Shown: positions 1 to 7,678 of the stretch, in pieces | Position numbering within the stretch: the first letter of the stretch is position 1 | Layout: the number at the start of each line of letters is the position of its first letter | DNA from: a virus | Direction: 5' to 3' (one strand) | Virus record (IMG/VR): IMGVR_UViG_3300047175_000036 | Span: 1-36,561 of that record | DNA length: 36,561 nt | Notes under the pieces: generated by a model | The model's input: only the letters and a program-made list of their open reading frames with translations | Databases searched by the model: none | What the model was told of the DNA's origin: nothing | Made by a program: the position numbers and the translations under genes

Positions 1-60
1 ATGGCAAGCCCAAGGCCGGAGACTGCCCCAAGGCCGGAGCCTGCGGAGCCTGCGCTGTGA
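1..60 (+). CDS. Possible 3' end of a gene cut by the left edge
   Basis: The first frame runs from an ATG at base 1 to a TGA at 58-60. It gives at most 19 residues, rich in Pro, Glu and Arg with repeated PRPE units. The stop overlaps the next start in a GTGA arrangement, the tight coupling seen throughout this arm, so it may be the tail of a larger gene beyond the edge. The DNA repeats the string CCAAGGCCGGAG twice. No function can be assigned. Confidence 0.3.
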   Translation: MASPRPETAPRPEPAEPAL

Positions 61-194
61 AATACCTTCCCGCCTTACTCGCTGCCGGCATAACCTTTGC
101 CCTAGAAGCCCTCGACCTGTTCGTCACTGTCCTACTCGTCGTCGTCTTCCTCCGCATCATTCACGCCCTATTCGGACTGGAAATCCTGCCATGA
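57..194 (+). CDS. Small membrane protein, 45 aa
   Basis: A GTG start overlaps the upstream TGA, and the stop TGA overlaps the next ATG (ATGA), so it fits a translationally coupled operon. The product is very hydrophobic from about residue 4 to 39, with Leu/Ala-rich and then Val/Leu-rich stretches (LLVVVFL). This suggests one or two membrane helices and short polar ends. There is no signal peptidase site and no recognisable family. Function is unknown; small membrane proteins are common in phage early operons. Confidence 0.5.
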   Translation: MKYLPALLAAGITFALEALDLFVTVLLVVVFLRIIHALFGLEILP

Positions 195-349
195 CCCGCG
201 CTCAAGCCCGACTTCTCATTCTGCTCCTCGCCCACCGGCGGATCAAGTTCACCCTCGGCCGCAACCCCAACGGTGGTTGGACGGTCAATTACGACCCAAT
301 CCACGTCGAAACACTCCGTATGGCTTATGGCACAGGGCCATCGGCCTAA
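191..349 (+). CDS. Hypothetical protein, 52 aa
   Basis: The ATG at 191 overlaps the preceding stop. The short basic product has an Ala/Leu-rich N-terminal helix (residues 4-15) and then a segment reading like two beta strands (IKFTLGRNPNGGWTVNY). No family was recognised. The coupled start and the following RBS-led gene support it as real, but it is short enough that conservation would be needed to confirm it. Confidence 0.45.
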   Translation: MTRAQARLLILLLAHRRIKFTLGRNPNGGWTVNYDPIHVETLRMAYGTGPSA

Positions 350-383
350 CCTATACGACAACCTTCAACCTAAGGAAACACCC

Positions 384-1667
384 ATGTCCATCACATTTGC
401 CAACCCTGGCATTCTCGACCCCCGCGCCATCACAACCTTCGGCGTAAACGCCAAAGCTGCTGGCGGACACCCGATCGGTGAGTTCGGCACTGGCCTGAAG
501 ATCGCCATTGCCGTGATCCTCCGCCTCGGGGGCAAGATCACCATCTACACCCACGACGGCGACAAGCTGATGACCTATGGCTTCGCCACAACCACGGCCA
601 CCATTAGGGACAAAACGTTCAACTTCGTCCACATGGAAAGCCGCAAGGATCGCGACACACACCTGCATGACAGCCAGGCTCTCGGCTTCACCACGGACCT
701 CGGCAAGCACTGGCAGCCCTGGATGGCCTACCGCGAACTGCGCAGCAACATGGTGGACGAAGGCGGCGACATCGGCGACATATATCCCCCGCCCTATACC
801 GCCATCGTGGTCGATTGCCCCGAGATCGAAGACGCCCACGCCAAGGCCCCGGCGTTCTTCCTCGAAACCAAGCCGTTGTGGTCCAATGACGAATTGGAAA
901 TCCACCCGCCCCACCACGACAATGCCGTGTTCTACCGCGGCATCAAAGTGGCCGAGGCGAAGGAAAAGACCCTATTCACCTATAATATCTTGGCCAAGCA
1001 AAACCTGACCGAAGACCGCACGCTCGACCTGTGGAACTGCTCATGGGCCATCATCAAGGCCCTTGTCACGCTCGACGACACCAAGCTGGCCGAGGAAATC
1101 CTCCTGGCCCCGCCCCGGTCCTGGGAAGCCAGTTTCAACTTTACCTATGTCGAGAACTTCAGCGATGTCATGCGGAACGCAATCCGTCTTAAGCAATACA
1201 ACGAAAGGCTGAACAACACGGCCAAACACCGCGCCCGCACCCTGTTCGCTACCGACTACTTGCCCAAAGCCTTGGCCATGAGTGATGAGCAACGGACCAT
1301 CATTGCCGAGGTCAACGAGGCCCTGATGGCCTTCGGCATCACCCCCGCCTGGACCTCAATCCGCGTGGGGGACCAAGGCCCCGAGGAAGACGACCACATC
1401 CTGTCGGACGGTATATTGTTCGTCACACCTTCGGTTCTGGAAGACGAAAGCGTATTCCACCGCATTCTCAGCGCCCACTTCCAACACACGCCGTGGGACC
1501 AGTGGAAAAAGGAAAACCTGATCGTTCGGCTGATGCAACGCCTCGAGCCCAGCCTGGCGCTCTGGCACCGCATCGAGCCAGCGCAGGAACCCCCTGAGCC
1601 GACCTGGGAAACCACATCCATCAGCGGTCCGGTGGACGCAATTTCAGGTTCGGAAGACGTATTCTAA
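384..1667 (+). CDS. Phage protein with GHKL/HSP90-like ATPase N-terminus
   Basis: The product has 427 residues. I chose the ATG at 384 because AAGGAA lies just upstream; an earlier in-frame start at 273 would overlap the 52-aa gene and lacks support. The N-terminus reads NPGILDPRAITTFGV, then a glycine box GEFGTGLK at residues 32-39 followed by a hydrophobic helix. This resembles the G-box of GHKL ATPases (HSP90, MutL, MORC) and a widespread phage family often annotated as ATP-binding. The C-terminal two thirds are unfamiliar. In other phages, rIIA-type proteins also carry an HSP90-like ATPase fold, but I see no firm link to rIIA. It is followed by a gap holding the first dyad element. Fold call is moderate; role is unknown. 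Confidence 0.6.
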   Translation: MSITFANPGILDPRAITTFGVNAKAAGGHPIGEFGTGLKIAIAVILRLGGKITIYTHDGDKLMTYGFATTTATIRDKTFNFVHMESRKDRDTHLHDSQALGFTTDLGKHWQPWMAYRELRSNMVDEGGDIGDIYPPPYTAIVVDCPEIEDAHAKAPAFFLETKPLWSNDELEIHPPHHDNAVFYRGIKVAEAKEKTLFTYNILAKQNLTEDRTLDLWNCSWAIIKALVTLDDTKLAEEILLAPPRSWEASFNFTYVENFSDVMRNAIRLKQYNERLNNTAKHRARTLFATDYLPKALAMSDEQRTIIAEVNEALMAFGITPAWTSIRVGDQGPEEDDHILSDGILFVTPSVLEDESVFHRILSAHFQHTPWDQWKKENLIVRLMQRLEPSLALWHRIEPAQEPPEPTWETTSISGPVDAISGSEDVF

Positions 1668-1680
1668 CGTCAAGGCGGGA

Positions 1681-1717
1681 AGGCATATACACTCCAGTCA
1701 CTAGATTATATACACCT
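1681..1717. promoter_or_regulatory. 37-bp dyad element 1 (core CAGTCACT)
   Basis: Centred on C1699. The two 18-base halves match at 13 of 18 positions. The outer half begins AGGCATATA and the core is CCAGTCACTAG. It lies in the 115-base gap after the GHKL-like gene and upstream of the GTG at 1783. A wider arm pair (GGCGGGAAGG at 1674-1683 and CCTTCCTGCC at 1714-1723) could form a hairpin. A 26-base stretch starting at 1680 is identical to one starting at 7678 in element 2. Confidence 0.8.
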
Positions 1718-1782
1718 TCCTGCCCCTTGCCACCACCGCTGGACCATTGTAGTATTGGCCTTCCGCAATCGGAGTTCGTGCC

Positions 1783-2163
1783 GTGCGCTTTTTTGACCCT
1801 GATCGACCCAAACAGCCTTCGGGCGTCCCGGCCCTCCGTCTCGACGGCGCAGCGCTGCCAACCATCAGCGTTCTGCCAGTGGCCGAAGGCCAAGTTCGTC
1901 TGAGCGTCTGGCTACGCGAACTTGACTCGGGCCATCCCAACAGCTTTAGCGGCAAGCACATAATTTTACCCACGAACCAGCTTCGTGACTTCTTCGACTG
2001 CTACACCATGGACCCCGAGGAAACGCTGGCGGCATACTTCGGCTGGGAAGACCGCAAGCCTTGGCAAGACCGCAAGCCTACGGTCAAACCTTCGCCAAGG
2101 CCGGCCCCAGCACTGTCGGCCGAATTGACTGCTGCCGCCCAAGCCTTTGCCGATTTATTTTAA
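1783..2163 (+). CDS. Hypothetical protein, 126 aa
   Basis: GTG start at 1783 with GGAG about 10 bases upstream. It is the first gene after dyad element 1 and so could head a transcription unit. The N-terminal ~90 residues look like a compact alpha/beta domain (SVWLRELDSGHPNSFSGKHI). A Pro/Lys linker with a repeated DRKP motif follows, then a short helix ending in AFADLF. The small protein at 4110 also ends in a hydrophobic tip (ALGDMF) and the one at 11641 ends in GNVF. Such tails can be docking peptides, as on SSBs, but here that is speculation. No family recognised. Confidence 0.6.
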   Translation: MRFFDPDRPKQPSGVPALRLDGAALPTISVLPVAEGQVRLSVWLRELDSGHPNSFSGKHIILPTNQLRDFFDCYTMDPEETLAAYFGWEDRKPWQDRKPTVKPSPRPAPALSAELTAAAQAFADLF

Positions 2164-2196
2164 CCCCCACCCATCCAACCGCAGGAACCCACCACC

Positions 2197-2583
2197 ATGT
2201 CACACTATACGCTTCCCATCGTCGGCGGATTTTATCGTCCGCCCGCCTTGGCCATTGTCAACGCCCTGCCCGTTGGCACCCCGCTGTTCCTCAGCGCCGA
2301 ACCCGATAACCCGGCCGACGCCAATGCCGTGGCAGTCTGGATCGTGTCGGAATGTATCCCCGCCTCTGCCCATCCGCAGTTGGAGGAAGAATTGCCGAAG
2401 TGCGGCCTGACCCTCGACCACGTCTTGCAGGAGGAACAGTGGCATCTCGGCTACATTCCTAAGGAATTTGCCAAGCAACTGCGCGAAACCAATACCATCC
2501 CGGTCGATCGCACGGTTGCGGTCCAATTCTCCGTTTCGAACGAGGGCAAACCTCGGGTCCGGTTCGAGAACCCCGTCCTTTAG
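2197..2583 (+). CDS. HIRAN-domain protein
   Basis: The product has 128 residues. The start fits HIRAN domains: VGGFYRPPAL, then GTPLFLSAEPDNPADANAVAV at about residues 29-49, and later WHLGYIPKEFAKQL. The order of strand, PDNPxDxNAVAV and LGYIPxxxAxxL is the family hallmark. HIRAN domains bind 3' ends of single-stranded DNA in the HLTF helicase and occur as stand-alone proteins in bacteria and phages. An insert of about 20 residues (SECIPASAHPQLEEELPKCG) separates the halves. A role at damaged or replicating DNA is inferred from the family and from the nearby replication genes. Confidence 0.75.
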   Translation: MSHYTLPIVGGFYRPPALAIVNALPVGTPLFLSAEPDNPADANAVAVWIVSECIPASAHPQLEEELPKCGLTLDHVLQEEQWHLGYIPKEFAKQLRETNTIPVDRTVAVQFSVSNEGKPRVRFENPVL

Positions 2584-2589
2584 CCTAAC

Positions 2590-2613
2590 CTATCCGCAGG
2601 ACTATCCGCAGGA
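2590..2613 (+). repeat. Direct repeat of TATCCGCAGG in leader
   Basis: The 10-mer TATCCGCAGG occurs at 2591-2600 and again at 2603-2612, with CATCCGCAGG at 2855-2864 before the gene at 2874. Related ACTATCCGNAGNG units form a triplet at 7605-7643. At 2612 and 2864 the end of the unit supplies the Shine-Dalgarno AGGAG of the next gene, so it may be a duplicated ribosome-binding cassette. Confidence 0.55.
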
Positions 2614-2622
2614 GTTCGTCCC

Positions 2623-2871
2623 TTGTCTCACGTCTGGCCAATGGCTACTATTCGCGAACTCATCGCGCTCGCCGAACGCACGGGTTTCGCCAAAGCTGCC
2701 CTTGGCTCGGCAGAAGAAGCTCGGCTCTTCCGCTTTGCAATATACAGTTTCCGCCGGGCCAACGAGGTCGGCCTAGAACTGTCCATCACGCTTGACGACA
2801 ACGAGGTCGTGCTGCGCAAGCGCCAGTGTCCGTCAATCGAAATCCTACCCACACCATCCGCAGGAGAATAA
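2623..2871 (+). CDS. Hypothetical protein, 82 aa
   Basis: A TTG at 2623 sits 8 bases after GGAG; an ATG at 2641 is possible but badly spaced. The product is a small mixed alpha/beta protein: a helix (MATIRELIALAERTGFAKAA), a second amphipathic helix, then strands (ELSITLDDNEVVLRKRQ). No family recognised. It is followed within a few bases by the next gene, again using the ATCCGCAGGAG leader. Confidence 0.5.
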   Translation: MSHVWPMATIRELIALAERTGFAKAALGSAEEARLFRFAIYSFRRANEVGLELSITLDDNEVVLRKRQCPSIEILPTPSAGE

Positions 2872-2873
2872 CG

Positions 2874-3314
2874 GTGCCAACGGTGTTTATCGACAATCGC
2901 CCCATGGACCTGCCGATCCGTTGGCGCGCAGGCGATATAATTGAGCCAGAGTTTACCGAAGTCCTCCATCGCATCTGGCTCAAGCGTATCGCCGCCCGGC
3001 TCCGCTACCTCAAGGAAAAAGGCGAGGACGACGATACCATCCAAGCCAAAGCCCTAGAGTTTGCGGCCCAGCCTCTCGGTCCATACTCCACGGCCCAAGA
3101 TGACGATGACGACGATCCAGTCCTGGTCGAAGCGCTCGACATCGCCCGGGCCATGATCGTGAGCCGCATGGAAGCCGAAGGCTTGCCGCAGCCCAAGGGC
3201 CTGGACATGCACGCCCGCGCCCTTGTCGATGCCATGCCCCAACTCGTCGAACGCGCTCGTGCCCGCGTCGAAGCCCGCTATCGGGCGGCCAACCTCGCCA
3301 TAGGAGCATCCTAG
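2874..3314 (+). CDS. Hypothetical acidic protein, 146 aa
   Basis: The GTG at 2874 follows CAGGAG by a normal distance; an in-frame start at 2826 lies inside the previous gene. The product is mostly helical, with a run of six aspartates near residue 77 that divides it into two helical halves. The C-terminus (RARARVEARYRAANL) is a basic helix. The TAG stop overlaps the GTG of the next gene (TAGTG), indicating coupling. No family recognised. Confidence 0.55.
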   Translation: MPTVFIDNRPMDLPIRWRAGDIIEPEFTEVLHRIWLKRIAARLRYLKEKGEDDDTIQAKALEFAAQPLGPYSTAQDDDDDDPVLVEALDIARAMIVSRMEAEGLPQPKGLDMHARALVDAMPQLVERARARVEARYRAANLAIGAS

Positions 3315-3568
3315 TGTTTACGCCAACAACGGAACAATGCCTGACCATTTTACAAATGGCAGCGGCTCGGCCCACCGGCATCGTTGTCGCAACCAACAAT
3401 CCGACGAAGATGCGCCAGACCCTTTATCGTTTCCGCAAGGAATGGGGAGACCCGGAATTTGCCAACCTCCAAGTCCGGGCCTCGCCAGACGACACGGAAA
3501 ACGAAGTTTGGATACTTCGGTCCAACGTTTCTGCTGATCCAACCGTCAACTTCTCGGACCTAATGTGA
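3314..3568 (+). CDS. Hypothetical protein, 84 aa
   Basis: The GTG start shares a base with the upstream stop and the TGA shares a base with the next ATG (TGATG), so it lies in a coupled string. The sequence suggests a small alpha/beta protein: helix TTEQCLTILQMAA, strand TGIVVATNN, helix TKMRQTLYRFRKEWG, strands LQVRASP and EVWILRSN. It has no recognisable catalytic motif. Function unknown. Confidence 0.55.
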   Translation: MFTPTTEQCLTILQMAAARPTGIVVATNNPTKMRQTLYRFRKEWGDPEFANLQVRASPDDTENEVWILRSNVSADPTVNFSDLM

Positions 3569-3825
3569 TGCCCAAGATCACGGACGAGCCACTCGTCGCC
3601 ATCCAGCTTCGGATATACAAAACCGATCTGGAGAAACTGCGGCGCCAGTATGGTTCCGAGTTCGGCGTCAACAAAACCATCCGGTCCATCATTCGCACTT
3701 TCATCAAACAGGTCGAAGCGAAAGCGAACGAGGAAATCGACCGGAAGGAAACGGCATTGCCACCGCTGAGTGAAGACTTCATGCGGGTGCTGAAGGCCGA
3801 ACCTATCGCGGACAACATCCAATGA
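3568..3825 (+). CDS. Likely ribbon-helix-helix DNA-binding protein
   Basis: The ATG at 3568 overlaps the previous TGA; a GTG one codon earlier is also in frame. The 85-residue product has a beta strand (VAIQLRIYK, residues 11-19), then helix TDLEKLRRQYG, then a turn and longer helix (GVNKTIRSIIRTFIKQVEAK). Strand-helix-helix with basic strand residues is typical of Arc/MetJ-like ribbon-helix-helix dimers, and similar small proteins are common in phages. If correct, it is the best small transcription-factor candidate in the window and a possible binder of the dyad elements. The C-terminal 30 residues are acidic and probably flexible. Confidence 0.5.
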   Translation: MPKITDEPLVAIQLRIYKTDLEKLRRQYGSEFGVNKTIRSIIRTFIKQVEAKANEEIDRKETALPPLSEDFMRVLKAEPIADNIQ

Positions 3826-4049
3826 CCTATATTACCCATGCCAGGACGGCGGAAGAGCTTCGGCTCGAAATCCTAAGCGACCTTAATCGCCGGATTGACG
3901 CCCTGGCGAAGCAGCGTGAAGCCTTTGGTCGTGGCGCCGCCGGCAAGGCCCGCTTCGACGGCCGAATTAACGAGCTTGAGGACATGCTTCGGTTCTATTC
4001 TGATCTTCAAATCGTTCCGCCATCAAAATCACGAAGCCGTGAAGTCTAG
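3822..4049 (+). CDS. Hypothetical coiled-coil protein, 75 aa
   Basis: Overlaps the previous stop (ATGA). The protein is nearly all helix: TAEELRLEILSDLNRRIDAL, then FDGRINELEDMLRFYSDL, both with heptad-like hydrophobic spacing. It ends in a basic tail (KSRSREV). It may dimerise, but no family or catalytic residue is evident. Confidence 0.5.
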   Translation: MTYITHARTAEELRLEILSDLNRRIDALAKQREAFGRGAAGKARFDGRINELEDMLRFYSDLQIVPPSKSRSREV

Positions 4050-4109
4050 CCGCTCGCAAACCCGTTACCGCCACACACCCACACACCATAGTATTTCGGG
4101 AAAACCTCT

Positions 4110-4430
4110 ATGTCCGACACCGAACCCAATCCTCTCGCCCCACAAGACGGCATAAGCCCCCTGGCGGAAGCCGATACCGACTCGGTCAATCTCCTGATTT
4201 CCGAGCGGATCAACAAGATTATGAACACCCCGCCGCTCGACCTATCGGACGAAGACTTGGCCATCACCGTGGCCTATTACCGGAAGGAACGCGCCAGGTT
4301 TATAATCGAAAGCCAGAACAAAACCACTCGGCCCAAGGCACCGCCGGGCCAAGGCAAGCCGAAGGGACCGCCGCCAACTTCTGTTGCCGACGCAATCAAG
4401 GCCGCACAAGCCCTGGGAGATATGTTCTGA
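4110..4430 (+). CDS. Hypothetical protein, 106 aa
   Basis: Preceded by a 60-base gap with only a weak purine-rich RBS (GGGAAAA). The N-terminal region is acidic and disordered. A helical segment (LLISERINKIM) precedes PPLDLSDEDLAITVAYYRKERARFI, and a Pro/Lys/Gly-rich linker (PKAPPGQGKPKGPP) precedes a terminal helix VADAIKAAQALGDMF. The layout, a helix pair plus flexible linker and short hydrophobic tail, resembles adaptor proteins, but no family was recognised. Its TGA overlaps the next ATG. Confidence 0.5.
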   Translation: MSDTEPNPLAPQDGISPLAEADTDSVNLLISERINKIMNTPPLDLSDEDLAITVAYYRKERARFIIESQNKTTRPKAPPGQGKPKGPPPTSVADAIKAAQALGDMF

Positions 4431-4723
4431 TGGCTGATGAAACCCTTGTGCCAAAGCACGAAGAACCCAAGGTCGATTTCAAACCCGATGCCGAGGCTCG
4501 CCGGCCCCTGCGCCAAGTGGCCATCCTAGCGCCCGGCGTCATGGCCTATGTCAACTACACGAATTGGCAGGGCCGCAAAGCCATTCGGCACATTCTGTTC
4601 GACGGCGCCCCGTTCTGGGGCCTGACCGACTGGCACCCCGTGCCGTGCTGGCTGATCTCTGGCACGGACCTAGAAAAAGGCGAACACCGCCTTTGGTCCA
4701 TTGCCCACATGAGTCCCGTGTGA
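4430..4723 (+). CDS. Hypothetical protein, 97 aa
   Basis: Coupled start (TGATG) and coupled end (TGATGA). Acidic/basic N-terminal 30 residues precede a beta-rich domain with several tryptophans (YTNWQGRKAIRHI, GAPFWGLTDWHPVPCWL, HRLWSI). Short phage proteins with NWxG(R)xxxR and TxWHPxPQWL patterns are common near replication genes. Function unknown. Confidence 0.55.
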   Translation: MADETLVPKHEEPKVDFKPDAEARRPLRQVAILAPGVMAYVNYTNWQGRKAIRHILFDGAPFWGLTDWHPVPCWLISGTDLEKGEHRLWSIAHMSPV

Positions 4724-5070
4724 TGACAAATGCGCAATATGACGACTTCATCATAGCCGCCACGTACAAGTTCTACCTACGGGAAGTGGCGATAGTTCGC
4801 CGTATGCTCCAACAGTGGGACCCAACTTGGGGCGAACCCGAGTTGATCCGCCAAGACCGCTACGTTCCGCCGAAGCAGCTCGACAACGGCATGATCGAAA
4901 TGACCAGCAACCTTGTGGGTCTAGCCAGGGCAACACCCGAAGGCGACAAGCCTGTCATTCTCGTCCAGGCCGCCGCACAGCTTGATGCCGAAGGCAACAT
5001 CTTGCCCGATGTTGAGGACAAGGGTATGCTCGCCCAATACGAAGGTGCACTCAAAGGCAAAAGGCAATGA
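4723..5070 (+). CDS. Hypothetical protein, 115 aa
   Basis: Start chosen at the ATG overlapping the previous stop; a longer version from 4564 would overlap the upstream gene entirely. It has an N-terminal helical segment (YDDFIIAATYKFYLREVAIVRRML) and then a less regular half with PEGDKPVILVQAAAQL. It ends ATGA into the nuclease gene, so it probably belongs to the same transcript. No family recognised. Confidence 0.5.
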   Translation: MTNAQYDDFIIAATYKFYLREVAIVRRMLQQWDPTWGEPELIRQDRYVPPKQLDNGMIEMTSNLVGLARATPEGDKPVILVQAAAQLDAEGNILPDVEDKGMLAQYEGALKGKRQ

Positions 5071-6032
5071 CCATTACATCAGTGGCCGAAGAGGCCCCAC
5101 ATCGTCTGAGCTTTTCAACCATCGAGCCCCGGCTCCAGCTTGCGTGGGACTCGACCTCGCTTGGTGCCCTTAAGCGCTGCCCTCGGTATTACCAATATAA
5201 TATCCTTATGGGCTATACCGGCTCGGGTGAAAGCCCACACTTACGCTTTGGCACGGAATACAACAATGCCCTTGTCACCTACCATCAACTCAAAGCCAGT
5301 GGTCAAGATCACGAAACGGCAACACTCGGCGCTGTTCGTTACCTGCTTCACAACACCTGGCAATACGATCTTGGTCGTCCGTGGACCAACGACGAGCCGA
5401 CAAAGAACCGAGAAACACTCTTGCGCAGCGTTATTTGGTATCTTGACAAGTTCTCGGAAGACAACCTCGAAACCCATGTCAACTCAGACGGCAAGCCGGC
5501 GGTGGAGCTTTCATTCCGCATCAATCTCGGCATAAGCAGCCACCTAACCGACGAAAACTATTTGCTCTGCGGCTACCTCGACCGCAAGGTGAATTTCGCC
5601 AGCAGCGCCTGGATCACGGATTTCAAAACCACAAAGTCGGCCCTGGACGAGAAATACTTCGCCCAATACTCGCCCAACAACCAAGTCTCGCAATATGCTT
5701 TCGCCGGCCGCATAATATCGCCCGAACCTATTGCCGGCATCATCATCGACGCGGCGCAAGTTGGCGTGACGTTTACCCGTTTCCAAAGGTCGCAAATCCC
5801 ACGGACCGAGCCCCAACTCGAAGAGTGGGCCAAAGACGCCATGATCTACATCCGCCAGAACGAAACCTATGTCGAGGCGGACTATTGGCCGATGAACGAC
5901 ACATCCTGCCAACAATACGGCGGCTGTCCATACCGTGTCGTGTGCGCCTGTTCGCCAAGTATAAGGCAAAAGCAACTCGACGGCCTGTTCCACAAGCGGA
6001 CCTGGGACCCACTCCGTATCCGTGAGATTTAA
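5067..6032 (+). CDS. PD-(D/E)XK nuclease, Cas4/RecB-like, Fe-S type
   Basis: The product has 321 residues. The catalytic core is GYLDRK with Asp172, then TDFKTTK with Asp185 and Lys187: the D...DxK signature of the RecB/Cas4/AddB nuclease family. Cys38 (LKRCPRYY) and C-terminal Cys281, Cys287 and Cys293 (CQQYGGCPYRVVC) match the one-plus-three cysteine layout that holds a 4Fe-4S cluster in Cas4 and AddB nucleases, though spacing is CX5CX5C rather than the common CX2CX5C. These enzymes resect DNA ends. Its position directly before a Sak4-like ATPase and a likely ssDNA-binding protein supports a recombination role. No cas1, cas2 or CRISPR array is present, so this is not a CRISPR locus. Confidence 0.85.
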   Translation: MTITSVAEEAPHRLSFSTIEPRLQLAWDSTSLGALKRCPRYYQYNILMGYTGSGESPHLRFGTEYNNALVTYHQLKASGQDHETATLGAVRYLLHNTWQYDLGRPWTNDEPTKNRETLLRSVIWYLDKFSEDNLETHVNSDGKPAVELSFRINLGISSHLTDENYLLCGYLDRKVNFASSAWITDFKTTKSALDEKYFAQYSPNNQVSQYAFAGRIISPEPIAGIIIDAAQVGVTFTRFQRSQIPRTEPQLEEWAKDAMIYIRQNETYVEADYWPMNDTSCQQYGGCPYRVVCACSPSIRQKQLDGLFHKRTWDPLRIREI

Positions 6033-6073
6033 CCTCGCATTAAAACCCACCCACCCAACCGAAAGCTAAACTC

Positions 6074-7117
6074 ATGGGCTCAATTCTCGACGACGTTTCC
6101 GGCCCCGCCAAGGTCTTACTCATCGGCAAAACTGGCAGCGGCAAAACCGGCTCCCTAGCTTCGCTCGTGGCTGCGGGCTGGAACCTGCGCATCATCGACA
6201 CTGACAAGGGCATAAGGCCCCTGCGGAGCCTGCTGACGGACCCACGCTATCCGTATGCCCGCTATATCGCCCAACAAGGCATCGACCTCAACCATGCCGT
6301 GCGCTACGTCTCCATCGACACGGCAATGAAGCTCCGCACCATCACGATCAAACTTCCAGGCGACGGCAACAGGACGAAGAGCGAAACCCTCCTTGCGCCA
6401 ACCGATGCCAAAGCCTGGCCCGCCGTTGTGACCATGCTCGACGGCTGGAAGGAAGGCGGAATTGACCTCGGTTCGATCTACACCTGGGGTTCCAAGGACG
6501 TTCTGGTGCTGGACAGCTTCTCGACCTTGGCCAAATGCGCTTACTATTTCAGCCAGAGCATGAACAACCGGCTCGGCGCACGCGACAGCGGCTACGATTA
6601 CCAGCGCGATATCGGCGAAGCCCAGAGCCAGCTCACCCGTTTGCTTGAAATGCTGACCGCAGGCATTGTGCCGTGCAACATCATCGTAATCTCGCACATA
6701 ACCTGGGTCGAGGAAAACGCAGGCGTGGCGAGACGGCCCAACGTCGAAGGTGCTGGCGAACTCGCCGCCATGGCATCTGACGGCTATCCGTCAGCGATTG
6801 GCCGCGCCCTCTCGCCCCAAATGGGCAAATACTTCAACGACAGCTTCACGGTCAAGGCCGACGGGACCGGCGAAAGCGTTCGCCGCGTCATCACCACCGT
6901 CCCCACCGGCGGCGTGATTGCAAAGAACAGCGTTTTCCTCAACCGTGAATACAACGTGGCCAGTGGTTTGGCCGAAATCTTCTCGGCCATCACATCCACG
7001 CCCCTGCCGCCAGCGTTTATGGAAACCATCGCCCCTGCGGCTCGTCGTGCGGCGCCTACCGCGCCCGGCGTGGCCAAACCTTCGGACCAGCGTTCACCGG
7101 CCGCTGCATCCGCCTAG
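6074..7117 (+). CDS. Sak4-like RecA-family ATPase
   Basis: The product has 347 residues. Walker A is GKTGSGKT at residues 18-25, and Walker B is the hydrophobic strand VLVLDSF with Asp147. The compact RecA core, the D-T-D-K after the first strand and a disordered Pro/Ala-rich C-terminus (from about residue 318) fit the Sak4 group. This group comprises phage single-strand annealing or recombination ATPases, often encoded beside an SSB. Here a Cas4-like nuclease precedes it and a small OB-like protein follows, which is that neighbourhood. It may instead be annotated simply as an AAA or NTP-binding protein. Confidence 0.8.
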   Translation: MGSILDDVSGPAKVLLIGKTGSGKTGSLASLVAAGWNLRIIDTDKGIRPLRSLLTDPRYPYARYIAQQGIDLNHAVRYVSIDTAMKLRTITIKLPGDGNRTKSETLLAPTDAKAWPAVVTMLDGWKEGGIDLGSIYTWGSKDVLVLDSFSTLAKCAYYFSQSMNNRLGARDSGYDYQRDIGEAQSQLTRLLEMLTAGIVPCNIIVISHITWVEENAGVARRPNVEGAGELAAMASDGYPSAIGRALSPQMGKYFNDSFTVKADGTGESVRRVITTVPTGGVIAKNSVFLNREYNVASGLAEIFSAITSTPLPPAFMETIAPAARRAAPTAPGVAKPSDQRSPAAASA

Positions 7118-7168
7118 CCTACCTAGTCGGTCACTTACCACACACTACAACTGAAAGCACAAAGCATC

Positions 7169-7603
7169 ATGAGCGCCTCAACATTCCGTTCACTTCTCCA
7201 ACAGACCTCGGAAACCGTCGAACGTCCCCGCGCCCTGGCCGGAGGCCACTACATCGGCGACATCAAAAGCACTGAGTTTGGCACCAGTCGGCAAAAACAA
7301 ACCCCATATCTTCGCGTGCTGATTACACCCACCGAGGAAACCGACGACGTTCCTGTCGGCGCCAACGACGGTATCGACCTGACACGGAAGGAGCTTCGCA
7401 AGGACTTCTACATCACCCCGGGCTCGCTCTATCGCCTGGGTGACATGCTCGACTCCGTCTTGGGCAAAGACGGTCGGCCGTTCGAAGAGCGTATCCCTGA
7501 TCTTCGCGGCCAGCGTGTCCTGTTCGCCGTGACGACGCGGGATAATGACGAAGGGACCGAGACCTACAACGACATCGGCTCCATCGTCGCCGCCAAAGAC
7601 TAG
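7169..7603 (+). CDS. Likely ssDNA-binding / OB-fold protein
   Basis: The product has 144 residues and is beta-rich: GGHYIGDIKSTEFG, TPYLRVLITPTEE, then after a helix, RGQRVLFAVTTRDND and TYNDIGSIVAAKD. The pattern of a strand pair around YLRVLITPT and a late strand GQRVLFAVTT is like short OB-fold proteins that follow Sak4 in phage genomes. No aromatic-rich acidic SSB tail is present, so the assignment rests on size, strand pattern and neighbours. Confidence 0.5.
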   Translation: MSASTFRSLLQQTSETVERPRALAGGHYIGDIKSTEFGTSRQKQTPYLRVLITPTEETDDVPVGANDGIDLTRKELRKDFYITPGSLYRLGDMLDSVLGKDGRPFEERIPDLRGQRVLFAVTTRDNDEGTETYNDIGSIVAAKD

Positions 7604-7604
7604 C

Positions 7605-7643
7605 ACTATCCGTAGGGACTATCCGCAGAGACTATCCGCAGGG
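7605..7643 (+). repeat. Three tandem 13-bp units
   Basis: Consecutive units at 7605-7617, 7618-7630 and 7631-7643 follow ACTATCCGNAGNG with one or two differences. They start just after the preceding stop and end inside the following hairpin, whose first bases are the GGG of the third unit. Confidence 0.8.
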
Positions 7644-7667
7644 AGTCGGACCAATGGTTCGGCTCCC
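7641..7667 (+). terminator. Hairpin before the ParB-methyltransferase gene
   Basis: GGGAGTCGGACC, loop AAT, GGTTCGGCTCCC. As RNA all 12 pairs can form (10 Watson-Crick and 2 G-U). There is no U-run after it (CAAGGACAAAAAGG), so it could be a weak terminator, an attenuator or an RNA processing stem rather than a classic intrinsic terminator. It lies between the tandem repeats and dyad element 2. Confidence 0.6.
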
Positions 7668-7678
7668 CAAGGACAAAA

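Noticed and set aside
273-383. Upstream start for the GHKL-like protein
   Set aside because: Overlaps the 52-aa gene in another frame; the ATG at 384 has an RBS and starts at the conserved N-terminus.
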